Shown here: in pieces, positions 6,901 through 14,890 of the stretch
Numbering within the stretch: the stretch's first letter is position 1
Layout: each line of letters begins with the position of its first letter
Source of the DNA: an uncultured Treponema sp.
GTDB taxonomy: Bacteria > Spirochaetota > Spirochaetia > Treponematales > Treponemataceae
Direction: 5' to 3'
DNA length: 27,780 bases
Assembly: GCA_937892225.1 (NCBI GenBank)
Contig: CALAUH010000067.1
Coordinates: forward strand, 1 to 27,780
Notes under the pieces: model-generated
What the model was told of the DNA's origin: nothing
Database searches by the model: none
What the model saw: the letters and a program-made list of their open reading frames with translations, nothing else
Made by a program: the position numbers and the translations under genes

Positions 6901-7506
6901 ATGTTTAGATTTACAGGTAAAGAGATAAGAGATTTAATTATATCCTTTATAGTAATTGCTTTAGGATTTACCATTCTTTACTCTAATGGCGATTATAGCC
7001 ATGTCACTTTAATCTTTCCAATAGTAATGATTGGAGTGGGGGCAGGATTTATATTCCACGAATTGGGACATAAGTTCGTTGCAATGCATTATGGATATTA
7101 TGCAGAATATGAGTTATGGCCTACAGGATTGCTTATTGCATTAGCCAGTTCCTTTTTCGGATTCATATTTGCAGCTCCCGGAGCAGTTGTTATTTATAGT
7201 AATGGTATGGAAGAGAAGACAAATGGTATCATTTCCATTGCGGGACCAATTGTAAATATCATTTTAGGTTTAATATTTTTCCTTATTTTAGGATCTCTTG
7301 GAAATTATGTATATACTGAAACCGGAGCTATAGTTTATTTAATCTGTATGCTTGGTACAAGAATCAATTTCTTCTTGGCTGCATTTAACCTATTGCCGAT
7401 ACCTCCATTGGATGGTTCTAAAGTAATGTCCTGGAGCGTTCCAATTTGGTTGATAAGCTTTGCAGTTGCAGCAATCTTGGTTTTAGTCTTCGGAGGATTC
7501 ATATAA
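6901..7506 (+). CDS. M50-family (site-2 protease type) membrane zinc metalloprotease
   Basis: This 201-residue membrane protein carries the zinc-binding HELGH at 53-57 inside a hydrophobic segment. The second M50 motif is NLLPIPPLDG at 163-172, where D171 is the third zinc ligand. A GxxxN-type segment lies between (IAGPIVNIILG, 113-123). This is the compact core of site-2 proteases, about 200 residues with four to six membrane spans and no PDZ domain or CBS domain. Such proteases cut substrates within or near the membrane, often to release a regulator. The start codon lacks a ribosome binding site but has a TATA box at the right distance for a leaderless mRNA. The partner substrate is not evident; adjacency to a CPBP protease may be chance. 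Confidence 0.9.
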   Translation: MFRFTGKEIRDLIISFIVIALGFTILYSNGDYSHVTLIFPIVMIGVGAGFIFHELGHKFVAMHYGYYAEYELWPTGLLIALASSFFGFIFAAPGAVVIYSNGMEEKTNGIISIAGPIVNIILGLIFFLILGSLGNYVYTETGAIVYLICMLGTRINFFLAAFNLLPIPPLDGSKVMSWSVPIWLISFAVAAILVLVFGGFI

Positions 7507-7778
7507 ATTTTTAATATTATTTAAATTTCTTAGCATTGTTTAAATAATATTTTTTTAAAATTTTTTAAATATTTTTAATATTTTTTAAATAATTTTTCTA
7601 TTTCTATTCACATGTCAAACTAAAAGTTTTAATATAAGAAATGATAGAAATAGTTAATACTTATAAAAGATATAATTATATTATAATTCTTAATTATGAT
7701 TCAAGATATAATTATCAGATTGTAATTTCAAACTAATAAAAATTTATTCAATTTATTCAATTATTTTAATGTGATACT

Positions 7779-7940
7779 ATGGCAAAGAAAAACGATAAAA
7801 TCAGCATGCCTATGAGTGGGGCAGGTTTAGTAAGATACTTTGATGACGAAAGTGTAGGTCCAAAAATCGCTCCTGAAATAGTCATTGCTATTACTGTAAT
7901 TTTAGGAATCTTCTGTTTCATCTTAAGATTCTCCGTATAG
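7779..7940 (+). CDS. secG: Sec61-beta, preprotein translocase subunit (SecG of archaea)
   Basis: The 53-residue frame begins MAKKNDKISMPMSGAG and continues LVRYFDDESVGPKIAPEIV before one C-terminal membrane helix (about 33-51, ending FCFILRFSV). This is the standard archaeal Sec61-beta layout: a short cytosolic tail with a SGAGLVRYF signature, a G-PK-P-E motif and a single tail-anchored span. The protein is the small, non-essential-type subunit of the SecYE translocon in the cytoplasmic membrane. GTGAT at 7771-7775 precedes the ATG and matches the archaeal anti-Shine-Dalgarno sequence. The gene stands alone between terminator-like T-tracts, upstream of the DNA polymerase gene, so co-transcription with polC is unlikely because polC has its own TATA box. 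Confidence 0.9.
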   Translation: MAKKNDKISMPMSGAGLVRYFDDESVGPKIAPEIVIAITVILGIFCFILRFSV

Positions 7941-8256
7941 ATATTTTCTTTTTTTATTTTCAAATTCTTTTTTTTATTTAATAAAATTTAATTCGTATTA
8001 TTTAAAACAAATTATTTTTTCTCATATTTTTTCTTATAATTTTCTTAGAATTTTTATCATGATTTTTTCCATATTATCTCTCACATTTTTCATAAAAATT
8101 TCAATTTTTGATTAGTTTTTAATTGCTCTCTTAATATCTTTAAATAAGAGTATGAATATAATAATATTAAGTGAAAATATTCAAAGATTTTTAATAATTT
8201 TTAAGATTTTTAAAATTAATTAAATGGCTTAAAATACAATTTAAACTATTAAAAAT

Positions 8257-8286
8257 AATTTAAAACAATTTAAAACAATTTAAAAC
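8257..8286 (+). repeat. Three perfect 10-bp repeats just upstream of the polC TATA box
   Basis: AATTTAAAAC is repeated exactly three times (8257-8266, 8267-8276, 8277-8286) and ends two bases before the TATA box. One helical turn per unit would place any bound protein on one face of the DNA next to the BRE. Confidence 0.85.
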
Positions 8287-8288
8287 AC

Positions 8289-8298
8289 TTTATATAAA
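8289..8298 (+). promoter_or_regulatory. TATA box of polC
   Basis: TTTATATAAA is a near-ideal archaeal TATA box. Its centre lies about 26 bp before position 8320, so transcription would start near there and leave a leader of about 10 nt that still contains AGGGAT (8321-8326) as ribosome binding site. Confidence 0.7.
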
Positions 8299-8330
8299 CA
8301 CAATGGATTTATTAGCTATTAGGGATTATA

Positions 8331-11300
8331 ATGGATGCTGGAATGGATTATTTTGAAAGATTGGAAAGTGAGACTCTTAAGCTGTATGATATAGCTAATG
8401 AAGCGAGATCAAAAGGGTTTGATGTTGAGCTTGAAACTGAAATTCCATTGGCAAAGGACTTGGCAGAAAGAGTGGAAGGGCTTGTAGGCCCTAAAGGTAT
8501 TGCTAAACGTATCAAGGAATTGGAAAAGGATATGTCAAGGGAAGAGGTTGCATTTGAAATAGCTGCTGAAATCGCATCTCAGGAATCAAATGAAACCGGT
8601 GCCAAATTGGAAGCTGAAAAGCAGGCTTTTGCAGACCAAGGATTAAGAACTGCTTTAGCTATTTTGACAGAAGGGGTTGTAGCTGCTCCTTTGGAAGGGA
8701 TTTCTGGAGTAAAGATCAAAGACAATTCTGATGGGACCAAATATGTTGCTGTATACTTTGCTGGACCTATTCGTAGTGCAGGAGGTACTGCAGCTGCGTT
8801 ATCTGTTCTTTTAGGTGATAAGATACGTGTAGCTACTGGTCTTGACATATATAAGCCTACAGATGATGAGATAGAAAGATATGTTGAAGAAGTTGAGCTT
8901 TATGAATCAGAAGTAACTAATTTGCAATACTCTCCAACTCCTGAAGAGGTTAGGTTAGCTGCAAGAAGCATTCCTGTTGAAGTCAGCGGAGAACCTACCG
9001 ACCAAGTGGAAGTGTCTCACAGAGACTTGCCTCGTGTAGAAACCAATAACATTAGAGGTGGAGCTCTTCTTGCTATGGTTGAAGGGGTTATTCAGAAATC
9101 CAAAAAGATCTTAAAATATGCTCATACCCTTAAACTTGACAGTTGGGAATTTTTAGAGGAATATGCTAAGGGTGTAGGTTCCTCAAGTGAAGAGGAAAGT
9201 TCATCTGAGGGAGATGGTGAAGAAATCGTCGAAGAGATTGACGACAACATCATTGACAAGGATGAATTATTTGAACATTCCAAATATGCTCACGATATCA
9301 TTGGCGGAAGGCCTGTATTAGGTTATCCTTCAGAAAAAGGAGGTTTCCGTCTCAGATATGGTCGTTCAAGAAATACAGGGCTTGCAACAATGGGTGTTCA
9401 CCCTGCTACAATGGAATTGTTGGAATTTTTGGCTGTCGGTACACAATTGAAAATCGAAAGGCCTGGAAAGGGTAACTGTGTAGTTCCTGTAGACTCAATC
9501 GAAGGACCTACCGTAAAGCTGAAATCCGGTGAAGTTCGCAGACTGGATTCCATTGAGGATGCAAGAAAGGTCAAGGGAAAAGTTGTTGAGATTCTTTTCT
9601 TGGGAGACATGCTTGTTGCATTCGGTGAATTCTTAAGAAACAACCAGCCTATGTTAGGTGCTTGCTGGTGTGAGGAATGGTGGATTGAAACAATAAGGAA
9701 TTCAGAAAAATACCAATCATTCTCAGATGAAGAGAAGGAAGCATTTGATTTGGAATCATTGCAAACCAGGAAATTCACCGCTGAAGAGGCATTCAAATAC
9801 ACTGAAGAGTTCAATGTTCCTCTCCATCCTGAATACACTTATTATTATAATGACATTTCCATCAAGGATTTGGTTGACTTAAGCCAGTGGCTGGATACCC
9901 AAAGGGACTATTTGGAAACTGGCTATCAAAACGGCGAAGACTTGGAGCTTGATTTGTCCTATCAAAAAAGGATTCTTGAAGTTATGGGTCTTCCTCACAA
10001 ATTGGTAGATGGAAAAGTCATCATTGAAAAAAATTACGCTTATGCCTTGCTCAAAACCATAAATGCGGATTATTCAAAGTATCTCGCTGACGAGTATTAT
10101 AAGATGAAAGTCGTTGACATCATCAATGAAAACATCGATTTCGAGATTAAGGATAAGGCGCCATGCTATATCGGTACAAGGGTAGGAAGGCCTGAAAAAT
10201 CAAAAGAAAGATTGATGAGGCCTGCTCCTCATGTGCTTTTCCCTATCGGCAATAATGGTGGAAGCAGACGTTTGGTTGCAGAAGCTGCCAAAAAGAAAAA
10301 GATTAAGGTGGAATTTGCAAGAAGGGAATGTACCAATCCTGACTGCAGATTAACATCATTCCAAGCAATTTGTCCACATTGCGGATCTCCAACTGTAATT
10401 GGCAAATCCGGTCAAAAGGACATTAACTTGGCTCATATGCTTTCCAAAGCCTCCAATAATGTAGGAGTTCGTAAGGTTGATGAGGTCAAGGGAGTAGTAG
10501 GTCTGATTTCTGAAGACAAGCTACCGGAACCTTTGGAAAAAGGTATCCTTAGGGCTAAAAATGGGGTCTTCACATTTAAGGAAGGAACCATTCGTCATGA
10601 CTCTACAGACTTGCCGCTAACTCACTTCATTCCAAGTGAAATTGGAGTAACTGTTCCAAAGTTATTGGAAATGGGATACACTAAGGACTGCTACGGTCAG
10701 GATATAGTAAGCGAGGACCAAATCATTGAACTTAAGGTTCAGGATATTGTAGTTTCCGACAATTGCGGTGATTATCTTGTAGGTGTAGCCAATTTCGTTG
10801 ATGACCTTCTTGAAAGGTATTATGGAATGGAAAGATTCTACAATGTAAGCGACAAATATGATTTGATCGGCCATCTCATTGCTGGTCTTGCTCCCCACAC
10901 TTCTGCAGGAGTATTAGGTCGTATTGTAGGATTTACAAAGGCATTAGGCTGTTATGCACACCCTTACTTCCACTCTGCAAAAAGGAGAAACTGTGACAGT
11001 GACGAAGATTCTGTCCTTTTATTGCTTGATGCATTGATCAATTTCTCCAAATCATACTTGCCGAGCACTCGTGGAGGAAGTATGGATGCTCCTTTGGTTT
11101 TATCAACTCGTATAGATCCAGAGGAGATAGACGATGAATCCCACAACTTGGACATCTTTGAAAGATTCCCACTGGAATTCTTTGAAAGGTCTCAAGAACC
11201 TTTGAAACCTGCTGAGATGCTGGATTTGGTTGACAATGTAGCAAAGCATTTAGGCACTGACAGACAGTATCACGACCTGATGTTTTCCCATCACACCTCA

Positions 11301-11747
11301 AACATTCATGCAGGACCTAAAGTCTGTCTATACAAACGTTTAGGTTCAATGAAAGAGAAGGTGGAAGCTCAAATTCATTTGGCAGAACTCATTAGGGCAG
11401 TGGATCAAAGGGGAGTTGTTGAAGGTGTATTGTCATCTCACTTCTTGCCGGATATCATGGGAAATTCAAGAGCATTCTCCAAACAGAAGGTCAGATGTCC
11501 TAAATGTGGTGCAAAATACAGAAGAATGCCACTTACAGGTAAATGCAAATGTGGTGGAGACTTGATTCTCAGCGTATCAAAAGGGTCTGTTGTAAAGTAT
11601 CTTGAAATTTCACAGAACCTTGTAAACAGATACCCTGTATCACACTATCTTGAGCAAAGACTGGAAATTCAGGAATTTGGTATCAATTCATTATTTGAAA
11701 GTGATAAGTCAAAACAAAGTTCATTGGACGTTTTCTTTGGAAAATAA
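8331..11747 (+). CDS. polC: DNA polymerase D (PolD) large catalytic subunit DP2
   Basis: The 1138-residue protein is DP2, the catalytic subunit of the archaeal replicase PolD, which works with the small exonuclease subunit DP1. The N-terminus (DYFERLESETLKLYDIANEA) and the segment YVAVYFAGPIRSAGGTAAAL are characteristic. The acidic catalytic motif NCDSDED lies at 887-893 (D889 and D891). Two zinc sites are visible: C667, C672, C681, C684 and, near the C-terminus, C1056, C1059, C1072, C1074. The tail ends in a PCNA-binding PIP box, QSSLDVFF at 1129-1136. A Ser/Glu/Asp-rich linker occupies about 282-313. No intein interrupts the gene, unlike in some archaea. ATG 8331 is used because of AGGGAT upstream; ATG 8343 is a possible alternative. 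Length is normal for the family. Confidence 0.97.
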   Translation: MDAGMDYFERLESETLKLYDIANEARSKGFDVELETEIPLAKDLAERVEGLVGPKGIAKRIKELEKDMSREEVAFEIAAEIASQESNETGAKLEAEKQAFADQGLRTALAILTEGVVAAPLEGISGVKIKDNSDGTKYVAVYFAGPIRSAGGTAAALSVLLGDKIRVATGLDIYKPTDDEIERYVEEVELYESEVTNLQYSPTPEEVRLAARSIPVEVSGEPTDQVEVSHRDLPRVETNNIRGGALLAMVEGVIQKSKKILKYAHTLKLDSWEFLEEYAKGVGSSSEEESSSEGDGEEIVEEIDDNIIDKDELFEHSKYAHDIIGGRPVLGYPSEKGGFRLRYGRSRNTGLATMGVHPATMELLEFLAVGTQLKIERPGKGNCVVPVDSIEGPTVKLKSGEVRRLDSIEDARKVKGKVVEILFLGDMLVAFGEFLRNNQPMLGACWCEEWWIETIRNSEKYQSFSDEEKEAFDLESLQTRKFTAEEAFKYTEEFNVPLHPEYTYYYNDISIKDLVDLSQWLDTQRDYLETGYQNGEDLELDLSYQKRILEVMGLPHKLVDGKVIIEKNYAYALLKTINADYSKYLADEYYKMKVVDIINENIDFEIKDKAPCYIGTRVGRPEKSKERLMRPAPHVLFPIGNNGGSRRLVAEAAKKKKIKVEFARRECTNPDCRLTSFQAICPHCGSPTVIGKSGQKDINLAHMLSKASNNVGVRKVDEVKGVVGLISEDKLPEPLEKGILRAKNGVFTFKEGTIRHDSTDLPLTHFIPSEIGVTVPKLLEMGYTKDCYGQDIVSEDQIIELKVQDIVVSDNCGDYLVGVANFVDDLLERYYGMERFYNVSDKYDLIGHLIAGLAPHTSAGVLGRIVGFTKALGCYAHPYFHSAKRRNCDSDEDSVLLLLDALINFSKSYLPSTRGGSMDAPLVLSTRIDPEEIDDESHNLDIFERFPLEFFERSQEPLKPAEMLDLVDNVAKHLGTDRQYHDLMFSHHTSNIHAGPKVCLYKRLGSMKEKVEAQIHLAELIRAVDQRGVVEGVLSSHFLPDIMGNSRAFSKQKVRCPKCGAKYRRMPLTGKCKCGGDLILSVSKGSVVKYLEISQNLVNRYPVSHYLEQRLEIQEFGINSLFESDKSKQSSLDVFFGK

Positions 11748-11912
11748 TTGTTTTATCTAATCACAATTGGAAAATGATTCTATTGGATTTATGATTTCCT
11801 TTTTAATTAAGGGGTCATCCCTTTATTTTTAATTTTTAATTTTTATGAAGTTTTAAGTATTTTTCATAGTCATAATTGTTATCACAAATATTGTTCGTAT
11901 CAAAACGAGTGA

Positions 11913-11920
11913 TTTATATA
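11913..11920 (+). promoter_or_regulatory. Probable nrdD TATA box
   Basis: TTTATATA follows an A-rich, GA-containing stretch (AAAACGAGTGA) typical of a BRE. A start near 11943 would give a leader of about 210 nt that contains the tandem repeat and palindrome. Confidence 0.5.
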
Positions 11921-11948
11921 CATCTTATGACATATATTATTTCGTGAA

Positions 11949-12005
11949 GTAACTAACTTTTTGTATAGTTACTAACTTTCGTATAATATCGAACTGATAT
12001 TATAC
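11949..12005 (+). promoter_or_regulatory. Tandem repeat plus perfect palindrome upstream of nrdD
   Basis: GTAACTAACTTTTTGTATA (11949-11967) is followed directly by GTTACTAACTTTCGTATA (11968-11985), a near-identical 18-19 bp repeat. This overlaps a perfect palindrome with 10-bp arms, GTATAATATC-GAACT-GATATTATAC (11981-12005). The site lies just downstream of the likely TATA box. It may be an operator that controls nrdD or a structured leader. It does not fit the usual bacterial NrdR box well enough for me to call it one. Confidence 0.55.
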
Positions 12006-12154
12006 ATGTAAGAACATAATATTTAGTAATCAATTGAAAGTTTTATCTAAAATTTTTTAACTTATGCTTATTGATTATTTTACTTTTAATTAAGTGCTTG
12101 CTAACTCTTACTTTTAATAGAATATGGGTTTGTGAGATTTTTAGAGGTGTTAAA

Positions 12155-14467
12155 GTGGAAAAAGTAGAAAATATTGAAAACGATATACAAAGGGCAAAGA
12201 TCACCGTTAAAAAGAACAACGGTGTATGTGAGCCATTCAGTTATGAAAAATTGTTGAAATCTTTAGTTATGGTGGAAGCTCCTATAGCAGAATATGAAAA
12301 AATCATTGCAACCGTTGCAGAAAACCTATGCGATGGAATCACCACTAAAGAAATCAAAAAAATTGTTTATGAATGTTTAGAAGATATGGATTCTGAAGCA
12401 GCTAACAAATATTTGGCTAAAACTACTTTAAAAGTACGTTCTTCAAGAGATAAAATTGAACCATTCGACATGGCAAAAATCGCAAGTACCTTAGTAGAGG
12501 AAACTGGTGCTTCCCAAGAAACAGCTTTTGAAATTGCTACCGAAGTTTGGAAAGAACTCAAAAAGCTCAATGTCGAATATCTTACTGCTCCAATGATTAG
12601 GGAAATCGTAAACACAAAACTTGTGGAATACGGATTAGAAGATTTAAGAAGCAGATACACTCGTTTAGGTATTCCTGTTTACAACATCACTTCCTTGATT
12701 GAAAACGGTTCAAGAGACAATGCAAACATGATGCATAACCCTGAATCCATTCACAAATATGTTGCTGACGAAGCATTAAAACAATACGCACTCTTACACA
12801 TGTTGCCAGCTCACTTGGCTGATGCACACATGTCTGGTGACATTCACATTCACGATTTGGAATTCTTCGCTGGAAGACCATTAAACTGTCTCCAACATGA
12901 TATAAGAGCATTCATCAGATATGGTCTTAAAGTGGACGGTACTGGAGATCACACTTCAGTTGCTGCACCTCCTTCCCATATGGAAACCTTAATGAACCAT
13001 ACTGGAGAAATCATGTTGGCAGCACAGCAAAACATGTCTGGTGGACAAGCTATGTCCCTCTGGAACGTATTCGTTGCACCATTTGCAACCGGCAGAAGCT
13101 ATGAAGAAGTAAAACAATCCCTTCAAATGTTGGTCTACAACTTGAACATGGCTTATGCTGCAAGAGGTTCCCAAGTTCCATTCACAAGTATGCAATTAGA
13201 ATTTGGAGTTCCAAAATTCTTGCAAGATGTAACTGCATATGGTCCAAGAGGTGAAGTCGTAGGAACTTACAGCGACTTTGAAGATGAAACCAGAATGATT
13301 CAAAAGGCATTTACCGAAATATTGCTTGAAGGAGATTCAGAAGGTAAGCCTCACTTATTCCCAAATACCATTTACACATTACGTGAAGAGACCTTGAAAG
13401 GTGACTATGATGATGACATCCGTTTAGTTCACGAACTTTCCGCAAAATACGGATCATCCTACTTTGTAAACATGTTGCCTAAATACAGAGGTCAAATGGC
13501 TAACTACATGGGTTGCAGAACCTGTCTCCAAGACACCTGGACCGGTGACTGGGAACAAGACTGTTTAAGAACCGGTAACTTAGCTTACGTAACCTTAAAC
13601 TTACCAAGAATCGGATACCAATCCAGAGATGAAAATGATATATTCGAATACTTGGACAACTACATGGATTTAGCTGTTGAAACCTTAATGATCAGAAGAA
13701 ACCAAGGTCTTAACTGTTTAAACAACTTTGACATCTTACCATTCTTAAATCAAAAGGTTGATGGTGAGACCTATTACAGAATCCAAAACTCAACCTTGTC
13801 ATTTGGTTTCTGTGGTCTTAATGAAATGTTGCTTGCATTATTCGGTGAAGGTATCGACAACCCAGATGCAAACAAATTCGGTATCAAATGTTTAGAATAC
13901 ATCAATGCAAGAGCAAAAGCTTTACAAGAAGAAACTGGACTCAGATGGTCTGTATTACAAACCCCTGCTGAATCCACTGCATACAGATTTGCTACATTAG
14001 ATAAAGAGCAATTCGGAGATAAAGCAATCTTACAAGGTGACAATGGAGCTAACTACTACACTAACTCCTCACACGTACCTGTAAACAGTGACATTTCATT
14101 TGCAGACAAAGTTAAGATTGAAGGTCAATATCACAAATTAACTCCTGGTGGACACATCTTCCATGCATTCATGGGAGAATCCTACTCTGATCCTGATGCA
14201 TTAATGAGCTTAACCAATAAGATTGCAAGAAAATCCGACATTGGTTTCTGGGCTTACAGTTCCGCATTCAGTTTCTGCTTAAACTGTAAAACATTAATGA
14301 AAGGATTAAGCAACAAATGTCCTTCCTGTGGTGAAACTGCTGATGTAGAATGGTACGACAGAATTACCGGTTACGTCCAACAAGTAGGTCACGCTAAATC
14401 TGCAAACGGTGGATGGAACGCAGGTAAACGTCAAGAATTAATCGACAGACGTAGATTTGAACAATAA
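12155..14467 (+). CDS. nrdD: Anaerobic (class III) ribonucleoside-triphosphate reductase
   Basis: The true start is GTG 12155, with GAGGTG at 12144-12149 five bases upstream, giving 770 residues. The frame is open back to 12071 but that extension has no support. NrdD reduces NTPs to dNTPs with a glycyl radical, using formate or a thiol as reductant, and works only without oxygen. Two ATP-cone domains appear to lie in tandem (about 15-92 and 92-172), each beginning with a V(K/R)xxxxxxEPF pattern. The barrel follows (YNITSLIENGSRDNANMMHNP, HIHDLEFF, GCRTCLQDTW). The C-terminus has the zinc site C708, C711, C722, C725 and the glycyl-radical loop NGGWNAGK at 751-758. The activase gene nrdG is not beside it. 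A hairpin with T-run follows at 14530-14557. Confidence 0.96.
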   Translation: MEKVENIENDIQRAKITVKKNNGVCEPFSYEKLLKSLVMVEAPIAEYEKIIATVAENLCDGITTKEIKKIVYECLEDMDSEAANKYLAKTTLKVRSSRDKIEPFDMAKIASTLVEETGASQETAFEIATEVWKELKKLNVEYLTAPMIREIVNTKLVEYGLEDLRSRYTRLGIPVYNITSLIENGSRDNANMMHNPESIHKYVADEALKQYALLHMLPAHLADAHMSGDIHIHDLEFFAGRPLNCLQHDIRAFIRYGLKVDGTGDHTSVAAPPSHMETLMNHTGEIMLAAQQNMSGGQAMSLWNVFVAPFATGRSYEEVKQSLQMLVYNLNMAYAARGSQVPFTSMQLEFGVPKFLQDVTAYGPRGEVVGTYSDFEDETRMIQKAFTEILLEGDSEGKPHLFPNTIYTLREETLKGDYDDDIRLVHELSAKYGSSYFVNMLPKYRGQMANYMGCRTCLQDTWTGDWEQDCLRTGNLAYVTLNLPRIGYQSRDENDIFEYLDNYMDLAVETLMIRRNQGLNCLNNFDILPFLNQKVDGETYYRIQNSTLSFGFCGLNEMLLALFGEGIDNPDANKFGIKCLEYINARAKALQEETGLRWSVLQTPAESTAYRFATLDKEQFGDKAILQGDNGANYYTNSSHVPVNSDISFADKVKIEGQYHKLTPGGHIFHAFMGESYSDPDALMSLTNKIARKSDIGFWAYSSAFSFCLNCKTLMKGLSNKCPSCGETADVEWYDRITGYVQQVGHAKSANGGWNAGKRQELIDRRRFEQ

Positions 14468-14529
14468 GTTCAATCTACTTTATCTTGTGATTGATCATTG
14501 AAAAAGTTTAATTTAATTAATTAATTTTC

Positions 14530-14560
14530 ATAGGCATTGTTTTTTGCCTATTATTTTTAA
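14530..14560 (+). terminator. Hairpin plus T-run after nrdD
   Basis: ATAGGCA (14530-14536) and TGCCTAT (14545-14551) form a 7-bp perfect stem with an 8-nt loop, followed by TATTTTTAAATTTTATTTT. It lies about 63 bp after the nrdD stop, a good place for a terminator. Confidence 0.55.
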
Positions 14561-14610
14561 ATTTTATTTTGAAATTTATTTATATAGAGCTTGACTCTAT
14601 TTTTCCACTT

Positions 14611-14637
14611 AATAGGGTTCTTTTCAAGAATCCTATT
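14611..14637. repeat. 12-bp inverted repeat with 3-nt loop
   Basis: AATAGGGTTCTT and AAGAATCCTATT pair at 11 of 12 positions, with the remaining pair G-T in RNA. It lies 144 bp after nrdD and 254 bp before lysS. There is no clean T-run directly after it, so I do not call it a terminator; a small structured RNA or a second, processed 3' end is possible. Confidence 0.5.
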
Positions 14638-14890
14638 TACATCGTTTAATTGCTATTTTTTATAATTTTTAATTTCAATTTTATCATTTTCCGGATTTTT
14701 CTTGCTTTTGCAATTAATTTTTTATAAGATGATAATAAAAATATATAATATAATAAATTATTAAGATATTTAACTTGAAATTAATATCAAATTTATACTA
14801 ATTTATTACTTAATCATTGCTTTCATATATGGTTTGGAATATTGAACTCATTAAATTGAAAGCAGCTTTTATAATTATTATGGTGAAACG

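Larger units (their letters stand above)
7941..8330. other. Intergenic region between secG and polC
   Basis: This 390-bp gap has T-runs straight after the secG stop (7943-7980) that could terminate transcription. Further downstream it holds a threefold 10-bp repeat and the polC TATA box. I see no further reading frame with coding character. Confidence 0.6.
11748..12154. other. Intergenic region between polC and nrdD
   Basis: This roughly 400-bp gap carries T-rich terminator-like sequence after polC (11799-11845), a TATA box at 11913-11920, a tandem repeat and a perfect palindrome. The open frame continues from 12071 into nrdD, but that extension is hydrophobic noise without a ribosome binding site. 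Confidence 0.65.
14468..14890. other. Intergenic region between nrdD and lysS
   Basis: This 423-bp gap contains the hairpin at 14530-14551 and a second hairpin with 12-bp arms (AATAGGGTTCTT at 14611-14622, AAGAATCCTATT at 14626-14637, one G-T pair, 3-nt loop). It also has TATA-like strings around 14738-14750 and 14824-14831. No reading frame of substance is present. Confidence 0.6.

Noticed and set aside
373..7506. A defence or bacteriocin-immunity island made of CPBP, XRE, DUF4013 and M50 genes
   Set aside because: There is no nuclease, toxin, precursor peptide or transporter, and at least some of the genes appear to have separate promoters. CPBP and DUF4013 genes are common in this genus, so I see no evidence for one system.
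12071..12154. Upstream extension of nrdD (28 residues from 12071)
   Set aside because: No ribosome binding site and no NrdD similarity; GTG 12155 has an ideal GAGGTG.
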